DNA of 64,000 nt from Bradyrhizobium sp. AZCC 2262 (GCF_036924535.1 NZ_JAZHRT010000001.1:2914001-2978000); one strand, 5' to 3'; counted from the stretch's first letter, positions 44,278 to 51,773 are shown. Numbers and translations: made by a program. The notes: generated from the letters alone by a model not told the origin.

Positions 44278-44613
44278 ATGTTTCATGATGTCAAATGGTC
44301 TCCGTCTGAAAAGAAGATCGCGCGCAGGGCTTTCGACACCGCGTTGGAATCGGCGCTCGCCAAGGTAATGGCCGAATTCAAGCGAAAGGCTAACGCCGCA
44401 TCGACGCCCTCCGAGATGTGGGCGATCGAAGACTATCTCCGTCAGCAACGGCGGGAGATCGATGAGTCATTCGATTATCGGTACTCGCAACTTCCTCTTG
44501 TCTTTACCCGTCTCATTCGAGAGGGGCATCTGGATGAAAGTCTCCTTTCCGGTCTGTCGGAAGAGAAGCGCGAGATCATTCGCTCCTTCCTTGCTTTCGC
44601 TGCGAAGGGGTGA
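44278..44613 (+). CDS. FRP-like protein (orange carotenoid protein recovery factor homologue), orphan
   Basis: The 111-aa all-helical product reads MFHDVKWSPSEKKIARRAFD and later PSEMWAIEDYLRQQRREID, SFDYRYSQLPLVFTRLIREG and LDESLLSGLSEEKREIIRSF. From memory it aligns along its whole length with cyanobacterial fluorescence recovery protein (WSQAETQSA..., DDLWKLHDFLSAKRHEIDGK, YDDRQSVIIFVFAQLLQEG), including the Trp and Arg/Asp residues of the FRP active face. FRP speeds relaxation of orange carotenoid protein, which this region lacks, so the role must differ. It lies 41 bases after the SNF2 gene, same strand. Confidence 0.75.
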   Translation: MFHDVKWSPSEKKIARRAFDTALESALAKVMAEFKRKANAASTPSEMWAIEDYLRQQRREIDESFDYRYSQLPLVFTRLIREGHLDESLLSGLSEEKREIIRSFLAFAAKG

Positions 44614-44732
44614 CGGCGGCGGCGTTGCTCCACGTCTGGCTCGGGGTCATGAGCACAGCGGCGCGACCGCGAAGCGCGGCACCAACAAGACCGTAGGGCA
44701 GAATGAATAGCGAAGCCTACTCCGCGAAATCG

Positions 44733-45137
44733 CTATCTACCACGAAACGGATTGGCGATGCGTAAGCCCTCATCGAGTTTCATGCCATGCTGCATGTCCT
44801 CCGACCAGAGCGTGTCGCAACTGGCGTCCAGTGCCGAGGCGGCAATCATCGAATCATAAAGTGAAAGGCCGTATCGTTCGGCGATTCGGAGTCCGGCTTC
44901 GTGGGTCTCGACGGTGACGGGATGAATTGTCAGCAGGCCGCGCAACGTGTTCAGCAATGCATGGGTCTCGTCCCAGGTCATCTGCATTTTCCGGCGCGCC
45001 ACATTGGCAAGTTCGTTCAGAACTTGCACGCTGATTGAACCGCCACCGGCAATCGTCGCTTCCGCCCGATCGGCCTTCGAGGCATCGCCGGACGCGAGGT
45101 AGATGAGGACGTTGGTATCGAAAAAACTAACGGGCAT
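44733..45137 (-). CDS. vapC: VapC-type toxin, PIN-domain ribonuclease
   Basis: The 134-aa PIN protein has the acidic residues of the metal site: Asp in FFDTNVLIYLAS (residue 7), Glu in QVLNELANVARR (about 42), Asp in LSLYDSMIAASAL (about 94) and Asp/Glu in TLWSEDMQHG (about 113). VapC toxins cut tRNA or rRNA with Mg2+. It overlaps the antitoxin gene by 11 bases. The pair lies in the accessory segment, convergent with the FRP-like gene. Confidence 0.93.
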   Translation of the reverse strand: MPVSFFDTNVLIYLASGDASKADRAEATIAGGGSISVQVLNELANVARRKMQMTWDETHALLNTLRGLLTIHPVTVETHEAGLRIAERYGLSLYDSMIAASALDASCDTLWSEDMQHGMKLDEGLRIANPFRGR

Positions 45138-45357
45138 TCGCCTCGTCCCTGTCGAACCTGAAATCGGCAGGGAGACGGCCGCGGAATGCGCGAAGACGTT
45201 TCAATAGCTCGTCGCGCCCGGGCTTGCGCGCCACGCCGAACCGCTGCCCGTCAGCGACGTGGATTTCGATCTCGTCGCCTTCCTTGAGCCCGAGCGCTTC
45301 GACCACGACGGCGGGAAGGCGAACCGCGAGGCTGTTCCCCCATTTTGCGACCTGCAT
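45127..45357 (-). CDS. vapB: VapB-type antitoxin, AbrB/MazE fold
   Basis: The 76-aa product has the swapped-hairpin DNA-binding domain MQVAKWGNSLAVRLPAVVVE..LGLKEGDEIEIHV and a C-terminal toxin-binding tail DELLKRLRAFRGRLPADFRF. VapB neutralises VapC and together they repress the operon through an upstream inverted repeat, here GATATAC-N12-GTATATC at 45378-45403. The gene is the first of the pair, and its start is preceded by GATGGAGCG. Confidence 0.93.
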   Translation of the reverse strand: MQVAKWGNSLAVRLPAVVVEALGLKEGDEIEIHVADGQRFGVARKPGRDELLKRLRAFRGRLPADFRFDRDEANAR

Positions 45358-45377
45358 GCCTGCGCTCCATCCGCTAG

Positions 45378-45403
45378 GATATACGTATTTTACAATGTAT
45401 ATC
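45378..45403. promoter_or_regulatory. vapBC operator: inverted repeat GATATAC-N12-GTATATC
   Basis: The two perfect 7-bp arms are 12 bases apart and end 21 bases upstream of the vapB start. Position and symmetry fit autoregulation by a VapBC complex that binds two half-sites on one DNA face; the AT-rich spacer includes promoter-like sequence. Confidence 0.6.
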
Positions 45404-45539
45404 TATTGATGGTGAAATGTCAATGAGGAGGGTAGGCAGCGTTCCGCTGCCAGACCGACTGGAGTATTCCGGCTGGCTGGCCCGCTTGGAATTACGGTGC
45501 CAGTGCACCAAATTGCAACGGGGACTTAAGGCCGTGTCT

Positions 45540-46320
45540 CACGCGTTGCTTGGCGCTGCTTCATGCATACGCAATCCAGCCGTGAAATGGATTGCTTCGC
45601 GGAGCCTGTCATCACTGTGCGAGCGCAATTGCGTTCGTCGCGGGGCGCGCATTCGACCCGTTGGCACAAAGACGGAGTCGGCTCATCGAGCGCGACAAAG
45701 GGTGACGGGCAAATCACTTCGGATTTTCCGAAATCGTGTCAAGCCCGGGATTGAAAAATATTCCGCTTTCGTTCTCGCCCAAATCAGCCGCATAACTTCG
45801 CCCGTCTCACGGCGGATGAGGGGCGCTCGCGAACGTCACGAACGCGCGGTGAGATGCGGTGGACGCTGATGGCGCGACAGACGTGCGCGCCGGACGCGTA
45901 CGGCGAAGTCGTGTGGTTCGGGCGCCGCGGTGCTGGCGTCAAGTTGGCGGGATCTGTCTCGCCGGCGACGGAGGCAAAACAGCCGTTCTCCGGGAAGAGC
46001 ACGAAGTAAGCCGTAAAGCCATTGCGCAGGGAAGGCCGGGATGCCCCGCTGTACCTGTATGCTCGTGTGCATCTCTTGCTGTGCGCAACGGCACACGAGA
46101 CCTCGGGTGCAGCAAGCACCCGGTCTTCCCCGCGCCCTCTGAATGAGAGGGCGAAAAGATGCAAAGCTCGGGCAAAACATGTCGCGAGATCGCGAAACTG
46201 TATCCACCCGTCATTGCCTGCGATAAAACGCGAAGCGCTTGCGCAAGGGAGCGAAGCGACGACTTGTCCGCCGAAGCCTCGGCGAAGGCGGAAGCAATCC
46301 TCGCAACGACGTGGCGAGAC
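45540..46320. repeat. Roughly 0.8 kb repeat-rich intergenic region containing three-hairpin repeat copy B
   Basis: There is no supported gene between 45404 and 46415. A family A fragment lies at about 45583-45620. Copy B of the three-hairpin repeat is at 46050-46177: stems CTCGTGTGC/GCACACGAG (46062-46099), GAC-CGGGTGC/GCACCCG-GTC with loop AGCAA (46099-46125), and GCCCTCT/AGAGGGC with loop GAATG (46134-46152). A family A-like stretch (GCGAAGCG...GAAGCAATCCTCGCAACGACG) with an inner TCCGCC...GGCGGA stem ends at about 46310. I recall the 45850-46050 part as a multicopy Bradyrhizobium sequence, which I cannot confirm here. Confidence 0.65.
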
Positions 46321-46415
46321 TGCGGCGTACCGATGCATGCTCGGTTGTATTAAAAGTATTGACTTATATAAGCCAAGACCGATATTCCTTGCCTGGAAAG
46401 AACAAGGAGGACGGA

Positions 46416-47078
46416 ATGCAGATCGACGTCGCCAGGGTATTGGGACTCGTCACGCGCTCGGTGCGCAATTTTGAAAAGGATGGGAAAGCAGCAAGCGCGG
46501 TGACGCTGACACGGCTTTACGACACTGATGTCGATGACCTCTGGGACGCACTGACCAGCAAGGAACGCATCCCGCGCTGGTTTTTGCCGGTCGAGGGAGA
46601 TCTCCAGTTGGGCGGAAGGTACCAGCTCAAGGGGAATGCCGGCGGGACCATCACGGCGTGTACGCCGCCTGATCATTTTGCAACGACGTGGGAATTCGGC
46701 GGCGGGACGAGCTGGATCGACGTCAAGCTGGCGGCGGAACGCGACAAGGCGCGGCTGACGCTTGAGCACACCGCTGTTATCGAGGATCATTGGAACCAGT
46801 TCGGTCCAGGCGCGGTGGGTATCGGTTGGGACCTCGCCCTCGCAGGACTTGAGCGGTATCTTGCGACGGGGGCGTCGGTCGATCATGAAACGGCCGAGGC
46901 GTGGATGGGCTCTCCAGACGGCAAGGCGTTCATGACAGAGAGCGGTGAGTTTTGGCGTGCGGCCCATGTCGCGAGCGGCGTCGATCCGGCCTCGGCCAAG
47001 GAGCGGTCGGACCGGACCATCGCTTTCTATCGCGGCGAGATCCCGCCTGATATGGCGCACCCGGGCACAGGAAGCTGA
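46416..47078 (+). CDS. SRPBCC family protein (AHSA1-like)
   Basis: The 220-aa product has a START-like/AHSA1 fold: VTLTRLYDTDVDDLWDALTSKERIPRWFLPVEGDLQLGGRYQLKGNAGGTI, then CTPPDHFATTWEFGGGTSWIDVKL and a helical C-terminus. AHSA1-type SRPBCC proteins bind hydrophobic ligands. The gene overlaps the ArsR gene (TGATG), a standard pairing in which the ArsR protein regulates the SRPBCC gene. AAGGAGG at 46404-46410 supports the start at 46416; upstream open frame is not used. Confidence 0.88.
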   Translation: MQIDVARVLGLVTRSVRNFEKDGKAASAVTLTRLYDTDVDDLWDALTSKERIPRWFLPVEGDLQLGGRYQLKGNAGGTITACTPPDHFATTWEFGGGTSWIDVKLAAERDKARLTLEHTAVIEDHWNQFGPGAVGIGWDLALAGLERYLATGASVDHETAEAWMGSPDGKAFMTESGEFWRAAHVASGVDPASAKERSDRTIAFYRGEIPPDMAHPGTGS

Positions 47079-47440
47079 TGCACGTCTTCGAAGTCCTTTC
47101 CGATCCGGTGCGCCGTCGCATCCTCGAACTGATCGGTCCGGGCGAAATGGCGTCCGGCGAAGTGGTGGAAGCGATCGGGGCCGAGTTCGGGATCACGCAG
47201 GCGGCGGTGTCGCAGCATCTGAAGGTGCTGCGCGAGAATGGCTTTGCAAGGGTCCGGGCGGACGCGCAAAGACGGCTCTATTCGGTGGATGCCGCGGGGC
47301 TTCAGGCGGTGGATGCGTGGATCGGCCAGTTCAGGAGCTTTTGGGAGCCGAAGCTCGACGCGCTGGCGACGGAGATCGCGCGAGGCAAACGCGAGCGACG
47401 AAATGCGCCAATGACCAAACGTCCCGGGAAGAGGGCTTGA
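47078..47440 (+). CDS. ArsR family HTH regulator
   Basis: The 120-aa product has a winged helix (MHVFEVLSDPVRRRILELIGPGEMASGEVVEAIGAEFGITQAAVSQHLKVLRENGFARVRADAQRRLYSVDA). The metal-binding Cys motif of classical ArsR is absent, so it is of the non-metal group common beside SRPBCC genes. The start codon overlaps the SRPBCC stop (TGATG). It probably represses its own operon. Confidence 0.9.
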   Translation: MHVFEVLSDPVRRRILELIGPGEMASGEVVEAIGAEFGITQAAVSQHLKVLRENGFARVRADAQRRLYSVDAAGLQAVDAWIGQFRSFWEPKLDALATEIARGKRERRNAPMTKRPGKRA

Positions 47441-47563
47441 GGGAGATCGCGCACGAACGTGCGGCAGGTCTGCCATTCTGGCTGAGGGGCTGCGGCGCAC
47501 TGCCTGTCGTGGCATGTTCGGCGCAGTATTCGAAGGCTTCACCACATTTTCGGATCGGGCGGC

Positions 47564-48991
47564 ATGTCTGACGATTTGAACTGGCTTTCCGCCCGCGAGA
47601 TGACGCGGCGCTTCGCCAAAAGCGATCTGTCGCCGGTCGATGTGCTGGAAGCCACGCTGGCGCAACTGCACGCGGTCAATCCGGCTCTCAATGCCATCTG
47701 CCTGCTGGATGAAGCGCAGGGGCGGCGTCTGGCCGCAGACTCGGCGGAACGTTGGCGTCGCGGTGCGCCGCTCGGGCCGCTCGACGGCGTTCCTGTCGCC
47801 ATCAAGGACACGGCGCATGTTGCGGGCTGGCCGACGCGCATCGGCTCGCACGCGACGGCATCAGCGCCGAGCACGGAGGATACGCCCGGTGTCGCCCGCC
47901 TGCGTGAGGCCGACGCCGTGTTCTTCTGCAAGACAGCAACTCCCGAATTCGGCTGGAAGGGCATCACGCATGGCCCGCTGACCGGCATCACGCATAACCC
48001 TTGGGATACATCCCGCACGCCCGGCGGCTCCAGCGGCGGCTCGGCCGCATTGGTGGCGGCTGGCGTCGTGCCGCTGGCCACCGGCGGCGATGGCGGCGGC
48101 TCGATCCGGATTCCTGCGGCGTTCAGCGGCGTGTTCGGGTTGAAGCCGAGCTACGGCGTGGTGCCGAATTTCCTGGGCCCAATGGGCACGCTGGCGGTCT
48201 ATGGCGGCCTGTCGCGCGATGTCGCTGACAGCGCCTTGCTGTTGAACGTACTGACGCGGCCGGACGTGCGTGATTCCTTCGCCATTCCCTATCGCGGCAT
48301 CGATTATCTCGACGGCCTCGACGTCGGGGTGGCGGGCATGCGCATCGCATGGTCGCCCGGTCTCGGCTTTCCGGTCGCTGAGCCTGCCGTCGTGGCCGGC
48401 ATGCAGCCGGCGATCGACGCGCTGGTGAAGGCCGGTGCAGACGTGCAAAGTGTTGCTCTCGATCTTTCCGGTGCGCAGCCGGTGCTGGAAGTGATCTGGG
48501 GCGCATCGCATGCCGCATTGGTGCGTGATTTCGACGGCGCGCAATTGGCGGCGCTCGATCCGGGGCTGCTGCGGCTGGTCATATCAGCCCAAAATATTTC
48601 CGCGATCCAATTGCAGGCGGCCTATGCCGAGATGCGCGCGCTGAGCCAGAAGATGCAACTGTTTCATCAGGATTATGATCTGCTGCTGACGCCGACCGTT
48701 CCCATCACCGCCTTCGCGGCCGGCGTCGATACGCCCGACGTCACGCGCTTCCCGCAATGGTTCGATTGGACGCCGTTGACCTGGCCGTTCAACCTCACCC
48801 GTCAGCCTGCGGCCTCGGTGCCTTGCGGGTTTGTCGGGGGTCTGCCGATCGGATTGCAGATCGTGGGGCCGATGTTCGCCGAGCCGAACATTTTTCGGGC
48901 GAGCCACTGCGTCGAGCAGGCCTGCGCCACCGGTGCGCGGCCGGGTCTTGGCGCAAGCGACCCTCTTCACACGGAAAAACAATACCTGTGA
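47564..48991 (+). CDS. Amidase (amidase signature family)
   Basis: The 475-aa product has the catalytic triad Lys in VAIKDTAHVAG (about residue 80), cis-Ser in GGDGGGSIRIPAAF (about 180) and Ser in TPGGSSGGSAAL (about 155). It hydrolyses carboxylic amides; the substrate is not predictable. The start is preceded by a region with no strong Shine-Dalgarno sequence. It ends 12 bases before guaA-like site 3. It is the last gene of the segment flanked by those sites. Confidence 0.92.
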   Translation: MSDDLNWLSAREMTRRFAKSDLSPVDVLEATLAQLHAVNPALNAICLLDEAQGRRLAADSAERWRRGAPLGPLDGVPVAIKDTAHVAGWPTRIGSHATASAPSTEDTPGVARLREADAVFFCKTATPEFGWKGITHGPLTGITHNPWDTSRTPGGSSGGSAALVAAGVVPLATGGDGGGSIRIPAAFSGVFGLKPSYGVVPNFLGPMGTLAVYGGLSRDVADSALLLNVLTRPDVRDSFAIPYRGIDYLDGLDVGVAGMRIAWSPGLGFPVAEPAVVAGMQPAIDALVKAGADVQSVALDLSGAQPVLEVIWGASHAALVRDFDGAQLAALDPGLLRLVISAQNISAIQLQAAYAEMRALSQKMQLFHQDYDLLLTPTVPITAFAAGVDTPDVTRFPQWFDWTPLTWPFNLTRQPAASVPCGFVGGLPIGLQIVGPMFAEPNIFRASHCVEQACATGARPGLGASDPLHTEKQYL

Positions 48992-49002
48992 TACACCGGG
49001 AT

Positions 49003-49021
49003 AATCGAGTGGCAGTGAGGG
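49003..49021 (+). other. Putative attachment site 3: guaA-3'-end duplicate
   Basis: AATCGAGTGGCAGTGAGGG differs from site 2 at one base in 19 and from the guaA end by the same C plus one T/C change. It lies 12 bases after the amidase gene and 12 bases before the next gene. No guaA sequence lies upstream of it. Confidence 0.6.
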
Positions 49022-49032
49022 CATAAGCCGCA

Positions 49033-49761
49033 ATGAGCGACATCTACGACCCCCAATTCGTGAAGGCCGTGTTCGATCGCTGCTCGGATCGCTACATCAC
49101 CTTCAGCCTGATCTGCTCGTTCGGTTTCACCGAGCGCTGGCGCCAGCAATGCGTGGCGGCGATGCCCGCGCCTCCGCCCGGCGGCGCGCGCGGCTACGAT
49201 CTGATGGCGGGGACCGGCGAGGTCTGGCCGCATCTGTTGAAGCGCTTTGACGATATTGGATCAATCACGGCCGTCGACATCTCCTCCGGCATGCACCGCC
49301 GCGCCATGGAGCGGCTTCACGCCCACCGTGCCCACCGGATCGAATTCATCGAGGATGACGTGCTGGCAAGCGATCTGCCGCCGGAGAGCGTGGACTTCGT
49401 CATCTCCACGTTCGGCCTGAAGACGTTCAATCCCGAGCAGCATGTGCGGCTGGCCGCCCTGATCGCGCGCGTGCTGAAGCCCGGCGGCGTGTTCTCCATG
49501 ATCGAGGCGTCCGATCCGAAAGGGTGGTGGCTTCGGCCGCTATATCTGTTTCATCTCAAGGTGATCTTGCCGCTCATCGAGCGCATCTTCCTGCGCGGCG
49601 CACAGGATTTCGCGATGATCGGCACCTACAGCACCAACTTCGGAAGTTCGGCAGAGCTCGCAAACATATTGCGCGGCCACGGCCTCGAGGTGGAATACTC
49701 AAAATATTTCTTTGGCTGCGCAACCGGCGTAGCGGGCCGCAAGATCGGGCCCAGCTCGTAG
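49033..49761 (+). CDS. Class I SAM-dependent methyltransferase (UbiE/COQ5-like)
   Basis: The 242-aa product has the SAM motif GYDLMAGTGEVWPHLL near residue 55, DISSGMHRRAMER near 85, DVLASDLPPESVDFVISTFGLKTFNPEQ (about 112) and LKPGGVFSMIEASDP. The order and spacing match UbiE-type C-methyltransferases, but the N-terminus (YDPQFVKAVFDRCSDRYITFS) deviates from the UbiE motif, so it is probably a different small-molecule methyltransferase. The gene starts 12 bases after putative attachment site 3, outside the repeat-bounded segment. Confidence 0.88.
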   Translation: MSDIYDPQFVKAVFDRCSDRYITFSLICSFGFTERWRQQCVAAMPAPPPGGARGYDLMAGTGEVWPHLLKRFDDIGSITAVDISSGMHRRAMERLHAHRAHRIEFIEDDVLASDLPPESVDFVISTFGLKTFNPEQHVRLAALIARVLKPGGVFSMIEASDPKGWWLRPLYLFHLKVILPLIERIFLRGAQDFAMIGTYSTNFGSSAELANILRGHGLEVEYSKYFFGCATGVAGRKIGPSS

Positions 49762-49784
49762 GGCACACCATGCTCCGAAAACTA

Positions 49785-50117
49785 TTACCTAAACTGCGGA
49801 CAACGATGCACGTAGTCCCAGGGAATATCATATACGCAGGTGTAACGGAGGTCGTCCGATTGCTTTAGCGGCGGAGCCACCACCGGTTCGTCGACCGCAT
49901 CCGGTGGTAGGCCATAGAAAACTCCCCCACCTGCCGGCCAGAAAGCGCCTGGTCCCCGGTGATGGTTATGTATCGATCGGGGGAATGACGGGAAAGCCGG
50001 ACGCGCCGGAGCAACCGCTGCACCGCGCGCTGCTCCCGGATCGGCGAATGCCTCGCCCGCGGCAAGGACAAGCGCGACTACACCGAGAGACGCGATAAAC
50101 GTTGTTCTATAGGCCAT
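49785..50117 (-). CDS. Hypothetical secreted protein
   Basis: The 110-aa product has a signal peptide (MAYRTTFIASLGVVALVLAAGEAFA) and a Pro/Gly/His-rich mature part that ends RYTCVYDIPWDYVHRCPQFR with two cysteines which could pair. The start at 50117 is set by the signal peptide; the open frame extends 75 bases beyond it. No family is recognised. It is convergent with the methyltransferase. Confidence 0.65.
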   Translation of the reverse strand: MAYRTTFIASLGVVALVLAAGEAFADPGAARGAAVAPARPAFPSFPRSIHNHHRGPGAFWPAGGGVFYGLPPDAVDEPVVAPPLKQSDDLRYTCVYDIPWDYVHRCPQFR

Positions 50118-50266
50118 GGCACTCACCATTCGCAGGTTACTGAACAGCATCCCTAAAACGCTAAGCCGTGCCTTTCGTGCCCGCAAAGGCATACTTAATT
50201 ATTGGTTAAGGCGTAATCTTAATGCAGGCGTGGTGCCCGGTCGATCCCGTCGATGTCATATTGATC

Positions 50267-50764
50267 TCAACTCCGCGACATCTTCCCAAACCGCTTGATC
50301 AGCCGCTCGCGCTTGAGGCGGGACAGCCGCTGGATCCAGAACAGGCCGTTGAGCTGATCGATCTCGTGCTGGTGGCAGACCGCGAGCAGACCGTCCGATT
50401 CCTCGGTCTGCCGGTTGCCGTGGACGTCCTGATAGCTGATCCGGACCCGCGCGTGACGGCTGACCTCGTCATTGACCCCTGGCATCGAAACGCTGCCTTC
50501 CCGATGCAGGATCATCTCGGGCGACACCCAGATGATCTCCGGATTGACATAGGTCCGCGCGCCCTCGGTCGCGTCGAGGTCAAGCACCACGACCCGCAGG
50601 GAGATACCGATATGCGGCGCGGTGATCCCGATCCCCGGCGCGGCGTGCATCGTCTCCAGCAGATCCTCCGCAAGGTCGCGCAGCGCGTCGTCAAACACGG
50701 TCACAGGCTGCGCGGGAAGCGCAAGCCGAGGGTCGGGATAACGGACGATCGGACGGATGGTCAT
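50267..50764 (-). CDS. Peptide deformylase-like protein lacking canonical metal ligands
   Basis: The 165-aa product has the deformylase fold and length (MTIRPIVRYPDPRLALPAQPV, VYNP-like TYVNPEIIWVS). The three active-site blocks are changed: GIGITAPHIG instead of GxGLAAxQ (His at the Gln), EGSVSMPGV instead of EGCLS (Ser 91 where the metal-binding Cys is) and QHEIDQLNG instead of QHEIDHLxG (Gln 137 where the second His ligand is). Loss of two of three metal ligands argues against deformylation of N-terminal Met. The ORF is clean, so it is not a pseudogene; another function or another metal is implied. Confidence 0.88.
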   Translation of the reverse strand: MTIRPIVRYPDPRLALPAQPVTVFDDALRDLAEDLLETMHAAPGIGITAPHIGISLRVVVLDLDATEGARTYVNPEIIWVSPEMILHREGSVSMPGVNDEVSRHARVRISYQDVHGNRQTEESDGLLAVCHQHEIDQLNGLFWIQRLSRLKRERLIKRFGKMSRS

Positions 50765-50797
50765 GATCTGTCATGCTTTGCCATTGCATTCCACGTG

Positions 50798-51283
50798 CTA
50801 ATTGTGCCCGTAGAGCCGTTCATCCCACCACACCGGCTCGGGCAGGGTGTGCGTGATGCCCTTGGCGTCGGGGTGCGCCGGGTTGATCAGGAGGTTGCGC
50901 TCCAGCCGCGCCGGGATGGAGGGGACGATCAGGAGCGCCGAACGCTTCTCTTCGCACCATTGCTGGCCGAAGGTCTGGCAGATCGTTTCGTTCCGCGAAT
51001 CCCAGCCGGGATGCGCCGCGGTCTGAAAAATTTCATACGCGACGCCGTTTGGAATCGTGATCTCGATGAAGTGCTGATTGGCCGGCATCACCAGATTGGT
51101 GTGCACCAGCTTTTCCAGCAGCGCGGTGGAATAGTGCTCCGCGGTGTAGATCATCGGGCTGGTATGCCTATTCCAGCGGCCCGGGTAGAGGCGGGCGCCT
51201 TCGACATCATAGATCGGGAAGGCGCCGTCCGGGTCCCCGATGCGATAGCATGTCAGGACGCGGTCGGTCTTCTGAACGCTCAT
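50798..51283 (-). CDS. RES-domain toxin (NAD+ phosphorylase type)
   Basis: The 161-aa product has VEGARLYPGRWNRHTSPMIYTAEHYSTALLEKLVHTN and later KRSALLIVPSIPARLERNLLINPAHPDAKG. The family's Arg (31), Glu (57) and Ser (122) are present. Res toxins degrade NAD+. Its start overlaps the antitoxin stop (ATGA at 51280-51283), so the pair is translationally coupled. Confidence 0.92.
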   Translation of the reverse strand: MSVQKTDRVLTCYRIGDPDGAFPIYDVEGARLYPGRWNRHTSPMIYTAEHYSTALLEKLVHTNLVMPANQHFIEITIPNGVAYEIFQTAAHPGWDSRNETICQTFGQQWCEEKRSALLIVPSIPARLERNLLINPAHPDAKGITHTLPEPVWWDERLYGHN

Positions 51284-51714
51284 ACGCCGCCGCTATACGC
51301 CGCCCGGCCCATCAGGTTGATCACCGCGTCGGCGCCGGGGCCGGTCGCCAGCGCTACTTCGAGTGGCGCCTTTTCGTCCAGCATCGGGTGCGGCCGCTCG
51401 AGAAAAGCGCGGACCTTGGCCTCGTCACGGAAGACGTCGATCCCGAAGGCGAACACCTTGGCGACGCGCGCGAGGCGGTCGCTTTCCTCGCTGGTCAGGA
51501 GCTGCTTGTGCTTGCGCCGGCGTTCGAGTGTCGGCTTCGGCACGACCTGATAGGTGAAGCGGCGGGCATCGTTCGGGCTGACACGGTCCGCGAATTTGTC
51601 CAGCGCCGAGACCGGCAGGCCCTTCTCGACGGAGTAGGCCAGCGTCAGCGTCGTCTCGGTGTTCTTCGGTTTGACGCCGAGCAGTTCGGCGGCGGTTGCG
51701 GCCTGGTAGCGCAT
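51280..51714 (-). CDS. Xre/MbcA/ParS-type antitoxin of the Res-Xre pair
   Basis: The 144-aa product has a DUF2384-type C-terminal toxin-binding domain (AKVFAFGIDVFRDEAKVRAFLERPHPMLDEKAPLEVALATGPGADAVINLMGRA) and an N-terminal Xre-like HTH (MRYQAATAAELLGVKPKN...). It should neutralise the Res toxin and, with it, repress the operon through the palindrome at 51733-51752. The start is MRYQ at 51714; the frame is open to 51768 but that part covers the operator. Confidence 0.9.
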   Translation of the reverse strand: MRYQAATAAELLGVKPKNTETTLTLAYSVEKGLPVSALDKFADRVSPNDARRFTYQVVPKPTLERRRKHKQLLTSEESDRLARVAKVFAFGIDVFRDEAKVRAFLERPHPMLDEKAPLEVALATGPGADAVINLMGRAAYSGGV

Positions 51715-51732
51715 GAAGTCCTCTGTATCAGT

Positions 51733-51752
51733 TGAGGCAAATATATGCCTCA
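51733..51752. promoter_or_regulatory. Res-Xre operator: TGAGGCA-N6-TGCCTCA overlapping the -10 box
   Basis: The two perfect 7-bp arms flank AATATA, which on the minus strand reads TATATT, a good -10 element. A third half-site, TGAGGC, follows at 51755-51760. It lies 18 bases upstream of the antitoxin start, in the right place for autorepression by blocking RNA polymerase. Confidence 0.65.
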
Positions 51753-51773
51753 GATGAGGCGACGTCAAGCTGA

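Noticed and set aside
46239..46415. N-terminal extension of the SRPBCC gene
   Set aside because: The extra codons are translated family A-like repeat sequence, and AAGGAGG just before 46416 marks the real start.
35252..49002. Integrase or conjugation genes for the putative guaA island
   Set aside because: None of the supported genes between the repeats resembles a tyrosine or serine recombinase, relaxase or type IV secretion component, so the island is not claimed to be mobile.
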